Assembly: GCF_947242115.1 (NCBI RefSeq)
Contig: NC_074719.1
Span: 1,394,001-1,458,000 of the forward strand
Direction: 5' to 3'
Origin: Biomphalaria glabrata
Lineage: Eukaryota > Mollusca > Gastropoda > Planorbidae
Length of the DNA stretch: 64,000 bases
The number at the start of each line of letters is the position of its first letter. Position 1 is the stretch's first letter. Under the pieces are notes generated by a model. That model was not told the origin of the DNA. It made no database searches and was given only the letters and a program-made list of their open reading frames with translations. Position numbers and translations under genes: made by a program. Shown in pieces: positions 11,416 to 23,400 of this stretch.

Positions 11416-11578
11416 CAGGGGTTCTCAACCTGTGGATCGATTGACGATTTGCCAGGGGTCGCCAAAGACCATTGAAAAATGGATTGTTTTTGTCTATTCT
11501 TCTATTGCTGTGTGTGTATGCGGCAGAGTGGGGGATTGTAAAAAGGGGTCGCCGAGCATAAAAGGTTGAGAACCGCTG
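11416..11578. mobile_element. hAT-type MITE with perfect 8-bp TSD
   Basis: The termini are inverted: it starts caggggttctcaacctgtgg and ends aaaaggttgagaaccgctg. The 8 bases tcctagag flank it at 11408-11415 and 11579-11586. The ends and 8-bp duplication fit non-autonomous hAT elements. Related copies are at 19079-19284 and 26570-27171. Confidence 0.88.
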
Positions 11579-11779
11579 TCCTAGAGCATTCCATTTACCA
11601 AACGACCAGGCAGCCATCCTTTAAACCCAACGAGGTTTTCCGTAAAGTTTCAGTCAGTCAAAATGATGAAAAAAAATAACTTAACTTGTAGGTAGAGAAC
11701 ATGTTTTGGTCAAAGCTATTGTCACCTTCATTTAGTCTTGTGATGCAAGAGGTTTGGTACTAGCACTTCGTATTACCAT

Positions 11780-12400
11780 ATTTATTTGTAGTTTAGACGA
11801 CAAGTGAAACATGGTCAACCTACTCACGGCAGGAAAAAAAAGGTGAATGTCTTCCACCTCCGATGCCTAAGGCGGATCTTTAAAATAAGGTGGCAAGATA
11901 AGATAACCAATGATGAAGCGCTACAAAGAGCAGGGTGCCAGGACATCCGCTCTGTTATCAGCAGCAGACGCCTTGGCTGGCTTGGCCACGTTCGTAGAAT
12001 GCCAGTAGGTCGACTTCCACAGGACATCCTGTATGGCGATCTAATAGAAGACAGGAGAGCCGCTGGTCGCCCACTTTTACGTTATACGGATGTATGCAAA
12101 CGCGACATGAAGCTCTTCAAAATCGACACTGGCAACTGGGAAGAGGTGGCACTGGACAGATCCACATGGTGAGAGAGCATAAAGGAAGGGTCACGGATTG
12201 CAGATGTCATACATAACAGAAGCAGAAAGAAGGGTGAAAATGCAACGGCGCCTGGTGATTATATATGCCCAACCTGCGATCGCAGCTGTGTATCAAGGAT
12301 TGGCCTCTTTAGTCACACAAGAAGTTGCAAAGGGAAAAGCTCGTCTCTCGAGACGTAAAATGCCACAGAGACGACAACAATTAAACTAAGAATAATTAAA
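11780..12400 (+). mobile_element. LINE reverse-transcriptase C-terminal end with zinc finger
   Basis: Plus strand: a frame from about 11804 to 12172 gives FHLRCLRRIFKIRWQDKI and GWLGHVRRMPVGRLPQDIL, typical of the post-RT tail of LINE ORF2. After a stop and a frame change it reads YICPTCDRSCVSRIGLFSHT, a C-terminal zinc-finger knuckle. The element is 5'-truncated and its frame is broken at least twice. The same ending recurs on the minus strand at 62640-63045. Confidence 0.8.
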
Positions 12401-13225
12401 TTTTGTCTTTTTATGTTTATATACCAAATATATGCAATTTACTTTGGATTAATGCGACTTTCGACTTAGCTTTATATGTAGAATGTGTTTCACAATGTTA
12501 TCCCGTGTATATATGTGGACATACATACATTCATATATGAATCTGTAAATATATCTACACATATATATGATGTGTTTTTATTTTAGTATGCCTAAGTATA
12601 CTTCGTTTGTTATCTAATATAACATAAAATTCATACAATTTAATTTACAGATTATGTATATAAAATGTGTTAATAGCCTTATGAATAAAAAGAAAAAGCA
12701 AACAAAGAAATGCTTACGGAATATTATACCCAAGTGAGTACATTTTGAGTTCTACTATAAACTAAAAGTAGTTTGCTTCCCTTGTAGCCAAACCACGAGA
12801 GTGCTATAAAAGTAGTCTAATGAAAATAGATAAAAAGGTTTGGCCTTTCATAGCAATCGACTTTTGCTGTGCTCTAGTCATTTTGATACGCTTTCATTTT
12901 CTTTCATATTCAAAGCTTTTCACACGGCACCTATTGACGATTACGTATTGAAATTGTGACCTATCCAGTTAGTTGCTTCTACACTTTCTAAATCGGAAAT
13001 ATTGTAGAAGGCAAAGAAGGTCAAGGTGAAATGTTCCGCTTGGACAAGCTTTAGCTTGATTTGCATTCGTTCTTCGAGAATTTATGCACATGTCTATTGA
13101 GCAGAAATATTTCATTGCCCCATAACATGGGCATTAATCTTGAACTTTTTCTCCAGTACAGGAATATACGCCATACTTCTGTAACGGCATACTTACAGCA
13201 TTTGTACATTTTGTAGTGACCCATT
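12401..13225. other. No gene seen
   Basis: AT-rich unique-looking sequence between the LINE tail and the large hAT element. No exon, RNA gene or repeat protein was recognised. Confidence 0.5.
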
Positions 13226-13461
13226 CAGGAGCGGACTGGCTATATGGGCATTCGGGCCGGTAGTGCCACCGAAGGCGCCGCACGAATGCCAGTAAATTGT
13301 TTTAAGATTTATAATAGTCTGTTTAAAAGCAACACTTTGAGCGTTGTGATTTAAAAAAAAACAACAGCAGCATCTTATACACTTAAAAGTCTACTACTAA
13401 TCTAAAGCATTGTCGTCAATACTATCATCTGTATATAGTGCTTCTAGTAGACGTCATTTTC

Positions 13462-14100
13462 TTATACTTTTATTTGGCCTCCTTCAGTCATAGAACGACT
13501 ATGATTCATCTCAGAGCACAATTCCTCATGTGGCTGTGGAGCCCTATTTTGGAGAGACACTAATAGGGAGATGAAAGCCTGGGCATTGTTTATGGTCGGA
13601 ACGATGTCGCCCACACAGCAGTTCCCCCTTCTCCGCGCAGCTGATGTGACCAACGGAACGGAATATCCAATACAGTTTGGGATCAGTAGCGCCGCAGGCT
13701 CTGCCAGGCTGTAGCACGGTGTGCCACAGTCTGCCTAAGGGTCACCAGCTCCTGATTTTTCCTCAAGGTTGTCTCCTGAAGCCTTTCCCGTCTTTAGGTA
13801 TAGCCGCAGGGCAGCGGAGGTTTGGATTCAGAGTTTTCCTTCTCCTAGATGGGTAGCCAACCAAGGCTAACGAGCCCCTCCTGCCCGAAGCTTACTGGTT
13901 TAGGCGCCAGTTGCTCGCCTTTGCCCCTTCTCCTGTCTGTGGTAACGGTTCCGCCAGGTTCAGTAACTGAGCCACGCGTGAAGACCAGGAGTTGGACTGA
14001 GGCTATTTGAGACGCATGCCATTGGAAGCACTTTATAGGTAATGATGGGCTTAAGACCATTACCACTTCCGGCGTTAACAACCTTGCAGAACCAAGGTCT
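13462..14100. repeat. Interspersed repeat block inside the hAT element
   Basis: The segment ggcctccttcagtcatagaa and the following 80 bases recur at 58095-58205 with few changes. On the minus strand a short frame reads NRAPQPHEELCSEMNHS, which may be the end of a transposon ORF. The family is not identified. Confidence 0.5.
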
Positions 14101-14312
14101 TATACATACAAAACGATAAACAAGAAACTTTTATTTTTTATAGAGATCGTTCGTTAGGTTAGTGTGAATATAATCGGATGAATCTATAAAGGGACCAACA
14201 GAAATGTTCCAAGCCCTATAGGTGACATGTCCAGTCACAGAATTCTTATTGGTTTGGCAGAGTTGTCGCATGATCTCGAGTTGTCCCCGCTACGAAGCCC
14301 TTCACAAATCAC

Positions 14313-14493
14313 AATGGACCTCATTCACCAATCGTAAACAAACAACATTCAGCCACGTGATAATATTGATAAAACAATGGGAAAAAAAAACGTATCACGT
14401 GACAGCCTTTATGGATTGCGTAATTTGTATAGAAGAGATAGAGAACCATGTGGCTAAATGTTGTATTGTTTACGATTGGTGAATAAGGTCAAT
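14313..14493. mobile_element. Palindromic MITE, CACGTG family, copy 1
   Basis: Long inverted ends: aatggacctcattcaccaat at the left and attggtgaataaggtc at the right. Both continue into gccacgtg/catgtggc. The centre has atcacgtgac. About 180 bp long. Other copies are at 18425, 26825 and 49223. No target duplication could be fixed. Confidence 0.85.
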
Positions 14494-14956
14494 TATTATC
14501 TTGAACAGTGTAGTAATGCGTTGATTGAAATCAAAATGCAAAAAAAAAAAAAAAAAAAAACAACGAAAAAAAAGGAGCAGAAAATAAGTCAGATAAAAAT
14601 CAACTACTGCAGGAAAGCTGTGCAAAAAAAATGTAAATTATTCATGTTTTCTCTCAAGCAGTAGAGATTCACCAGCCTTATGATGACAGCGTTTATAAAT
14701 GTGAACAGGCTCAAAATCATATGAAACGCTAATACCAAGACAACAAAGATATAGACTTGAGTCGAAATACAAAGAGGCTTTGCTAAAATATGAAACAAAC
14801 TTAACAGCATTTGTTTTACGTCATATTACGTATTTTAGGTAATATTATATTACCTTCAATGAAGTGAGCATGCTCTGTTGTGTGTGTAGTCAGCTCTAAG
14901 ACGCAGACAGTCTAACTAGGTTTTTAAGTTATTGAGAAAGCCGTATATCACCTAGT

Positions 14957-15475
14957 GAGTAAGGTTCCTACAGGGCAGATGATGTTAAGGTCGTGTATTT
15001 CTTTGGCAAACGGTTAACGAGCAGGGTGTCAAGTGGCCAGCACAACGACCAACCGACTTTACTCCACCCCCCCCCCCCGCCCCAACTAAAGTCAGGTACC
15101 CGTTACAGTTGGTTGGACTCAGGAGCGCCCTAAAATTCACGAAATTCAAAATCCGTGTTGCTGTTGCTTTTTCAGTGCACGGACCAAAGGTTTGGAACTC
15201 ACTCCCCATTGATCTCAGACAGACAACATGCTATACCACTTTTAAGAAGAACATTAAGACCTACTTGTTTAAAACTTTTTTTTTTTTTAGTTTTTGACCT
15301 CAATTGTCGTGTTTGTGTTTGTGATGTTATTACAGCGCCTTAAGCCTACATTTTGTTTGTTAACAGCGCTTTATAAATAAAATTATTATTATTATTAATC
15401 TCAGTCTTCACCGAGATTCAAACCCAAGACCACAGGTTCAGAAGCCAAGCGCTTAACCACTCATGGCCTTGTGAG
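14957..15475 (-). mobile_element. tRNA-derived SINE, family B, split by a LINE tail
   Basis: Minus strand: a head with taagcgcttggcttctgaac and box-B-like gggtttgaatctcgg, then the family B body. The copy is interrupted at 15151-15398 by a 5'-truncated LINE end. Intact copies are at 45356, 48360 and 50033. Confidence 0.75.
15151..15398 (+). mobile_element. LINE 3' end inserted in a SINE
   Basis: The plus strand encodes VAVAFSVHGPKVWNSLPIDL and FKKNIKTYLFKTFF, the typical last residues of a CR1/L2-like RT. A tail with gcgctttataaataaaatta and TTA repeats follows. It splits the family B SINE, with aatcc on the left and aatct on the right. Confidence 0.8.
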
Positions 15476-15859
15476 ATGAGCAGTTAAATAATGGAGGCTG
15501 GAGAGTTGTATTTGTAAAAAGAAGTCCATATGCCTGACAAAATTGACGAGGAGTGAAACTGAATCATAAACAATATGTTCGTTGATGCAGTATCTTCATG
15601 TACGTGTAGGCCTTTATGTTAATGTATATGGATAATATGGTAGCAGGAATGTGTTCACATTAAAAGATTCCCCAGTCCAAGTGTAATACTTTATTCATTT
15701 AATAATTGCGTTTGTCATATAGTTTCAAAATCATCTAATTAATTATTAGCTAATTACTTTCGATACATTATTAGATTTTACACAATGCTCTTGGGAAAGG
15801 TCGAATTGTATAGAAATGCCCGGGCCGATTTTGACGCCCAGTCCGCCCCTGGACCCATT

Positions 15860-16360
15860 AAAAAAATAAGGGGGTGGATACAGAGGCGTAGCTAGTCATA
15901 AAGGGGTGGTGCGGGCAGCATGGGGCTTATATCAACTCACTCTGTCTGTCTGTCTGTCTGTCCGGTAAAAGGTTTGTACACGTTTGGAAATGAAATGTTT
16001 ACTCAGTAGAAGGTCAATTGTGATCACAAACTCAGTGTTCATGGATACATTGTTTAAATCACTTTCAATAGCTGGAAAAGAATCGCTGATCTGGTGTGTG
16101 TTTTACAACATTGGGCATTGAGGGCATTGAAATACGTAGGGTGATGTATATATCCATCCTACGTTAATTGGATGGCTGCCTGGTCGTTTGGATTTAACGA
16201 TGGTCCCGGGTTCAAACCCTACCCGCTCCCATCCCCTGTCGTTGGACTAGGAAGTAAACCATCTTCAACATGGAAGTCATTTTATAAACAATTTATGCTT
16301 TTGATGACATAGTAAACGGGATGTGAATTTAAGCCTCTACTTATAAAATCAATTCAGTAT
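15860..16360. other. Degraded MITE end plus family C SINE
   Basis: A MITE-like end (cagaggcgtagctagtcata) starts near 15886. A family C SINE on the plus strand follows at about 16170-16295, with ggctgcctggtcgtttgg and cgggttcaaaccc. No gene is seen. Confidence 0.6.
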
Positions 16361-17012
16361 CTTTTTTTGGTACGCTGAACCGTTTACATATTTTTCTCAA
16401 CTACGGCACACCGCTACGGAGTTGAATATTGAAAAAGTCATTTAAAGCTACATTAAATTTATAGAGATCTATCTATTTTATAGATGAAATTCAAATTTTT
16501 AACAAACTAAAATAGCATTTAATATTTATTACCGGAATCACCAAACACACTGGAAAAGTTGTTTTTTTTTTATTAATCAAATGATCCTCCAGCGTAATTG
16601 GTTTCATACCATCATTAAAGGGCAGGTAACCGCTTGTTTGACAAGGGAGAATGAAAACTCAGTTTTAAATTGTCTACGCTGCACAAATTACATTTTTTAA
16701 ACATCAGTTACGTGTAGACAGAATTAAGCTCTTTAAATAAGTATTGAAATTAAATACAACAATTTTCTTTTTGAATCGCATGATAAATATTTAAAGGATT
16801 AACTGAGGTACAAATCATATATTCGTGTATGAAAGAGTTACATTCATAAAATGTAAAAATTAAAGTCACGACCTGCTTAAATAAAATCTACAATCCTAGA
16901 CCCCCGTGGACATCTCATAGACCCCCAATTTATTTTTTCACTTTGGTAGACCCCTTGGAAGTCTTCGTAGACCCCTGGGGGTCTATATAGACCACTTTGG
17001 GAATCACTGCAG
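16361..17012. mobile_element. Degraded hAT-type MITE
   Basis: The right end, cactttgggaatcactgcag preceded by repeated tagacccc, matches the complete element at 63247-63598. Parts of its interior (tttaaagctaca) are also shared. The left end is decayed, and foreign sequence appears to lie between about 16540 and 16870. Confidence 0.6.
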
Positions 17013-17526
17013 TTTAGCGCTTGGTTAACACCATTGGAGCGCCAGAGGAGAAGCCTTCAAGATGGTTATGGATTAATTTTTTTTTTAAATATATAAGCTC
17101 TAGACACATTGCATAGCACAGAAGAAAACTCTTCTTCTAGATCAGGAGCAGGCGGATTGTTAGTTGCTAAGCAGTCTTCATTTTCTCACCTATTTTGGCC
17201 CCTGTATTAACTGAAGTAAAGGACGCGTAAGTCTACCTTCAGACACAAGAGCGTGTCAGTTCGAGACAGCGCTCTTTCTTTTCTACCTCCTTGGAACAGA
17301 TCGACAGCGACGCGCCTTTGCATGGTGTAGTTATCTTCCCTTACAATATATAGACATTTTCAGGCTAAATATGACGGAACTCAATTAGGGATTTTCAGAC
17401 AGGGCGAACACCTGTAAATAGCTAGACTTTGTGCAAAATTAAATAGGTGCTGGTAAACTATTTTTTTTAAAAAAAAAAGGTATTTTGTAATCTGTGCACT
17501 TTTTGTTTGTTTTATATGTTTAGAAT

Positions 17527-18285
17527 CAGGGGCGGACTGGCTATATGCGCAGTAGGGCAAATGCCCGGTGGGCGGGTACCCAAATGGACCGGTAGGACTA
17601 CAGTAATCATCTTTTTTTTTTAATTACGTATGTGCTTAATAAGATAAGGGCCGCCTGGATGCCACCTGAGCCGGACTTAGGCCATTGCAACCTATGCGGT
17701 CGCAGTGGGCCCCGCACTTTCATAGGCCCCGCGCTAAGTCTAGGTGTAACTTATTAAGTGAAAACATTAAAACTAATATATAACAGGTTTTCCGTGGCTT
17801 CCTGATTTTCCAGGGGCTCCTGGAAATCTTCCGCAATTACAAAATATAACAATAAGTCCATTGAAACCTCCTGAAAACTCATAAAATATCTCCTGAAAAA
17901 TAGACAAAAGCTTTTTTGGGGGTAACAATTTTACGTGTGATAAAGTTTGACCTTATGCTTATCTCTAGCCAAACTGGGCCCCGCGCAATCCGTTTCGCAT
18001 AGGACCCCGCGATTGCTAGGACTGGCCCTGGATGCCACTGAGGCACGTATTAAATTGTTAAAGGTTTTATAGTATTCTCTTACAAAAGGGGCCCTCTGAG
18101 CGACGTACTTATAGTCACTGTCCTGTTTGCATGCATGTGCACAGCTATCGATACATCATCAAACTTAACCTAATGAGTTTGAGGACAGCTAGACCTAGAA
18201 TTGGAGGCCCATCATATAATATACAGTTTATGGGCCGGATGAAACAGAAATGCTCGGGCCGAATTTGACAACCAGTCCGCCCCTG
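17527..18285. mobile_element. hAT-type MITE carrying a nested MITE
   Basis: Ends caggggcggactggctatat and aaccagtccgcccctg are inverted. Flanks are tttagaat and tttaggat (7 of 8). Inside, a second element occupies 17666-18030. The family is the same as the 2.6-kb element at 13226-15851. Confidence 0.85.
17666..18030. mobile_element. Nested hAT-type MITE with perfect TSD
   Basis: It begins ctgagccggacttaggcc and ends ctaggactggccctg. The 8 bases gatgccac flank both sides (17658-17665 and 18031-18038). It interrupts the older element at 17527-18285. Confidence 0.8.
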
Positions 18286-18415
18286 TTTAGGATGTTCCTT
18301 CAAAGTTGAAGATAATCTAAATCCTAGTTCAAACCTCCCTAGGGACGACGGTAGGGTATGAGCCCGGGACAACCGAACGACGGTTCAGCGCGCATACCTC
18401 ACCACAAGGCAGCCA
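18286..18415 (-). mobile_element. tRNA-derived SINE, family C
   Basis: In minus orientation the tail is ggatgttccttcaaagttga and the head gctgccttgtggtgaggtat. It starts right at the end of the MITE at 17527-18285. Confidence 0.7.
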
Positions 18416-18424
18416 GCCAAAACA

Positions 18425-18580
18425 TACAAATAATGGACCTCATACACAAATTGTAAATAAACAACACTCAGCCACGTGCTTCTCTATCTCTTCTATACAA
18501 ATTACGAACTAATTTTAATCAACAATGGTTATCACGTGACCGTTTTTTCCCGTTGTTTTATCAATATTATCACGTGACCG
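18425..18580. mobile_element. Palindromic MITE, CACGTG family, rearranged copy 2
   Basis: The left end (aatggacctcatacacaaat) runs to gccacgtg. The interior that follows (ctctatctcttctatacaaa) is inverted relative to copies 1, 3 and 4. The right end is missing. Confidence 0.75.
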
Positions 18581-19078
18581 TTCGTTTTGACGTATGACGC
18601 GACAAGTTCTGCGTACTAAGCTGATCCGCCATCTTGTTAGCAAGTTTACATCAGTAACCTTGAGCTGATGAACTAACTAGCCCACGAACTGAGATGTTTT
18701 AAAAAAATTGTAGCTTAAATCTCTTTTTGGTTTGGCAAACGTGAAGTTCAATTAATCGTCCTTGACATTGGGAAAATGTATAACCTGCAAAATGAAATAA
18801 AATTTAAGGTGGTGGTAAAGTGGTGGGGTGGTGTCGACGCTTACAAATCCAAGCCCTTCCTGCACGGAGGAGGGTTGGGAGCGGTCAAGTGTACACGCTA
18901 TAACAGGTCTTGATTTCACTGACAAAAAAAAAAGAAATACGCTTAGGTGGCGTAGTGCTAAGGTTTTTAGTTGTCGGACTCCAGTCTGGTATTCCAACTG
19001 CTCAATCGTTGCATAAAATGAACTTTGTAACCTATTAAGATCTGCTATTCAACTGGTTTTATTTATTTTATTATATAC

Positions 19079-19284
19079 CAGCGGTTATCAACCTTTTAAG
19101 CTCGGAGACCCCTTTTTTTACTATCCCCCACTCTCCCTGACCCCCCCCCCCCCAACCCCATAATATACACAGCAATAGAAGAATACACTAAATACAATCC
19201 ATATTTTCGATGGTCTTAGGCGAACACTGACAAATCGTCATTCGACCCCTCAAGGGGTCGCGACCCAAAGGTTGAGAACCCCTG
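19079..19284. mobile_element. hAT-type MITE with perfect TSD
   Basis: Starts cagcggttatcaacctttta and ends ccaaaggttgagaacccctg. Flanked by ttatatac at 19071-19078 and 19285-19292. Related to the elements at 11416 and 26570. Confidence 0.88.
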
Positions 19285-19449
19285 TTATATACCGTAATGC
19301 AACGAAAATTCTCACGATGGTATAGCGTGTCATGTACTCTTATTGCTTTAGACATGCAGAGAAGCCAAGGGAAAGAATTCTGTGTTTTTTTTTTGTCTTT
19401 TCTGGTTCACGTGTAAAATGTTTGTTAAAATGTTTGTTGTTTGTAAAAT

Positions 19450-19616
19450 GTTTTACATGTTTCGGATGTTCCTTCAGAGTTGAAGATAATTACTTCCTAG
19501 TCCAAACCTCCCGCAAGACGACGGGGGATGGGAGCGGGCAGGGTTTTGAACCCGGGACCATCGATAAATCTGAACGACAGTCCAGCGCGCAAACCGCACG
19601 ACCAGGCAGCCATCCG
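19450..19616 (-). mobile_element. tRNA-derived SINE, family C
   Basis: Minus strand: head ggctgcctggtcgtgcggtt, box B cgggttcaaaacc, body cgtcgtcttgcgggaggttt. A well preserved member of the family. Confidence 0.8.
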
Positions 19617-19884
19617 TGAAGGGGAAGAGTGTATCTGGGAGAAAGTTTCAGTGCTGCTTTGAGGCGTTCTGAAAAAAAAAAGGGGATTCAAACTCTAACC
19701 TCCTAGATAGGTAGTCAAGTTCAGGAGTAGACTTTTGCAGAAAGGGCAAGGTCAAAATTTCCCGTCTGCTTACATTTCGTAAATTAAAATAAATAAAATT
19801 TTGGTATTAAAAAAAAACATTTTTATTGCATCTGTAGGCCTACACAATTCTAGTTCTAATTTTATTTTTTTCTTGTTCACATTC

Positions 19885-20095
19885 CTCGTCCCATATGCTA
19901 GGACAAATTTGTACAAGTACTCCTTCTTCCCTAGTGCCATTAGAGCATGAAATGGGCCGTCTGAGCCAGCCAGGAAAACCAGTGACTTGGCAGAATTTAA
20001 GTCATTGGTTAATATGCATGACTGAGTGCATGACGCGTAGGACGTAATCTTTTTTTTTGAAGTAACGTCTGTATTATATAAGATAAGACCTAAGA
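19885..20095 (+). mobile_element. LINE 3' end (ORF2 C-terminus plus tail)
   Basis: Same block as 7430-7610: cttcttccctagtgccatta, gcatgacgcgtaggacgtaa and a tail of tctgtattatataagataag. 5'-truncated. Confidence 0.8.
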
Positions 20096-20480
20096 TGTGT
20101 GTCAGACGTGTGTTTTGACACGAAGTGAATTGTGCTAACAGTTTTAAAAATGTTAAACTTGACTTGAAAAAGAAACAAAACAATTTCTAAAACATAGTTT
20201 GTTTTATGTCATTGAAACTTTGAGAAAAAAGGGGGAAGGAATCATGCCAAATGCAGCCTTGGGGTTGCTTATAAGAACTCTCTAAACCTTTTTGTTTTCT
20301 TAAATTGGTTTTAAATAGCGCAACTTACTACAGTCTGTTCAGTGCACTCTGGTCCAATGTCTTTTAGATCTGTGAGTGTAAAGGGAAAGAGAGTATTTGG
20401 AAAATGGTTTCGTTCGGCGCTTCTTTTAGGGGCTCGAAAAATAAACAGCTAGCATAGCGATTCAAACTCAAGCCTTGTTG

Positions 20481-23400
20481 ATGGGTAGTCTAGCGGTATC
20501 TGACATTCAGCACAATTCAGCGTGCAAAGGAGAGATAAGTAATAATAATAACCAACAAGAGAATGACCCAACATCGGCAATAAGCAATGAGCTACACTCA
20601 AAATTTTCTAATCTTATAGACCGATATAAAAACACCAATCTTAACTCTAGGCCTCGTATCCCCAAGCTAAACGTCAAGAAAGAGACAAACACATATATTA
20701 ATGAAATAAATAAAGTCTTAGCCAACCATTTTGAAACACCAAGAAACTTGTTTGAGACACACCTCGCTATATACTGCGCCGCTGTGGCTGTCACGGAGCT
20801 CTCTGGACAAAAGACCTTCGAGCTAGGCCCAATTAATCAAAGACCAAAACAACATGTGCCAGCATGGAAAAGGCGCCTTGAAGACAATATAAATCAACTG
20901 AGGAGCCAAATGGATACAATAGGACAATATCTGGGAAACAATCATTCCGCGAAAATACTTAATAAAATAAAGACAATACTAAGAACAACTGGAATCAAAT
21001 TGACAGACTGTGATAGCCACGCACGACTCTTATGTTTGAAAGATACTCTGAGACAGAAAGCTAAACTAAAGGGAGCTAGGTTAAAGCGCTACAACGAAAC
21101 CACCAAAAGAAAGGAGCATAACGCTTTATTTCAGCACACGAGAAAACAGTTCTTCCGTAAACTAGCTGATAATGGTGCTGACAATATTCAAACCATTGAT
21201 AGCACTAAACACGGCTCCTTTACCGACTACTGGGCGGCGCTTTGGTCCGACCCGCTACATTACAATGTGCAGGCTGACTGGATCGAGGAAATCCAAACTA
21301 AAAACAACCTAATACCAGAAATGTCTGATGAGGATTTCACAGCTGAGGAAGTCGCCGCAGCTATTTCAAAAACCCACAACTGGACTGCTCCTGGACCGGA
21401 CAATATACACAACTTTTGGCTGAAAAAACTTACAGCCGTACATGCACCACTAACATCAAGTTTTAACGAGCTAATATCAGAACCGTCTTCAATGCTGTTA
21501 GAACTCACTGAAGGGAGAACATCTCTCCTCCCCAAAAAAGGGGATCCGAACCAACCATCAAACTATCGCCCTATCACTTGTCTGTCAGTGGTGTATAAAC
21601 TATTAACTTCACTCTTAAAAAGTAAAATGTATAAATTTTGTTCTGCCCATAAGCTACTAGCAGATGAACAACAAGGTTGCATTGAAGAGTCGATGGGCTG
21701 TAAAGTACAGCTAACTATAGATGGTATTATACTGCATCAAGCTAATAGAAGAAAGAGAAATTTACACATGTGTTACATCGACTACAAAAAAGCTTTCGAT
21801 TCAGTTCCGCATGATTGGCTACTAAAAACCCTGGACATCCATAGAATCAACCCAAGAATAAAACAACTATTGAAAGTCTGTATGAATAATTGGAAGATAA
21901 ACCTGCACCTAAATCGTGATAAACTAGGTTCTGTGCACATAAGAAGAGGTATATACCAGGGTGACTCACTATCTCCACTCTGGTTCTGCCTAGCGATTAA
22001 TCCTCTATCTACATTACTCCAAGACTCTACAAACGGTTTTAGGGTTGACACTAAATGTACAAAATGTGTGTCCCACTTATTATACATGGATGATCTAAAG
22101 CTATACGCAGAAACCGAGCAAAAATTACACACCTTAATCAAAACGGTAAAATGCTTTAGTGACGATATCTGTATGTCTTTTGGCCTGGATAAGTGTGGCA
22201 TCATAAGCATTAAAAAGGGCAAGGCAACGAACACCAACATTGAATTTGAAGGCATCGAGGAATTGAACTCCGCCTCTATTTATAAATATCTTGGAATAAA
22301 CCAGAATGCCAAGATAAACCATAAGAAATTAAAAGAGGACTTTCTTGGCAAATATAGGCAAAGAGTTAATAAAATCCTCAACACCAAACTGTCTGGCAGT
22401 AATCTCATCACTGCAATAAACAGCTGGGCCGTCCCTGTGCTCCTTTACACGTTCGGTGTGATCAAATGGACTGACACCGACCTACATGACATTGACAGAC
22501 TCACTAGAAAATTACTAACCAAGTTTCGATGCCTACACCCCAAGTCCTCCACCATAAGGTTATACCTGCCCAGGAAAGATGGGGGTCGTGGATTGCAGAA
22601 CATCTTCAAATTGTGTAAGATGCAAGTTTTAAAAATACGATCAAAACTGCTCGCCTCCAGCAACAAATTAGTTTCCTTCCTACGGAAATACGACTCCGAT
22701 GCAACCCCCCTGAACCTACACAATGCTGATGTCAATATAGGTTTGGACGACGTAGGGCATGAGATTCGCCAATGGGAAGAAAAAACACTCCACGGAAAAT
22801 TTCCGGCTTCATTACATGGGGACAACATCGACAAGGCTGCTTCCTTAACATGGCTCAAAGCAGGTCATCTCTACCCTGAAACAGAAGGCTTTGTTACAGC
22901 AATACAGGACAGAGTAATAAGGACAAAAAATTACGAGAAGCATATCCTGAAACTCAATGTTGTCGACAAATGCCGAAAATGTGGAAATGTGGGCGAGTCG
23001 ATTGAACACATTATGGCAGGATGTCCAGCCCTATCAGAATCAGCCTACCTAGGTCGCCATAACCAAGTTGCAAAGTTAATACACCAACACTTGGCTTTGA
23101 CGTACAAATTGATCGGTAAGGACACTCCCCCTTATTATAAATACTCTCCGCAAGAGGTTCTTGAGTCTACTGATTATCTGCTGTACTGGGATAGGCCTAT
23201 TCTGACCGACAAAACGGTAGATTTCAATCGCCCGGATCTGCTGTTCATCGATAAAAAAGAAAAAACCGCTACCATTATCGATATCGCTGTACCACTGTCT
23301 CATAATTTAAGAAAAACTGAGATAGAAAAACAAAGAAAATATGGGAACCTAGGCTTGGAGATTAAGCGTCTATGGAAATTGTCCAAAATAACAATATACC

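Larger units (their letters stand above)
13226..15851. mobile_element. Composite 2.6-kb non-autonomous hAT element
   Basis: The left end caggagcggactggctatat and right end cagtccgcccctg are inverted repeats. They match both ends of the element at 17527-18285. The flanking 8 bases gacccatt are identical (13218-13225 and 15852-15859). The length comes from material inside it: a block shared with 58095-58205, a palindromic MITE at 14313, and a SINE that itself carries a LINE tail (14957-15475). No transposase was seen. Confidence 0.8.
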
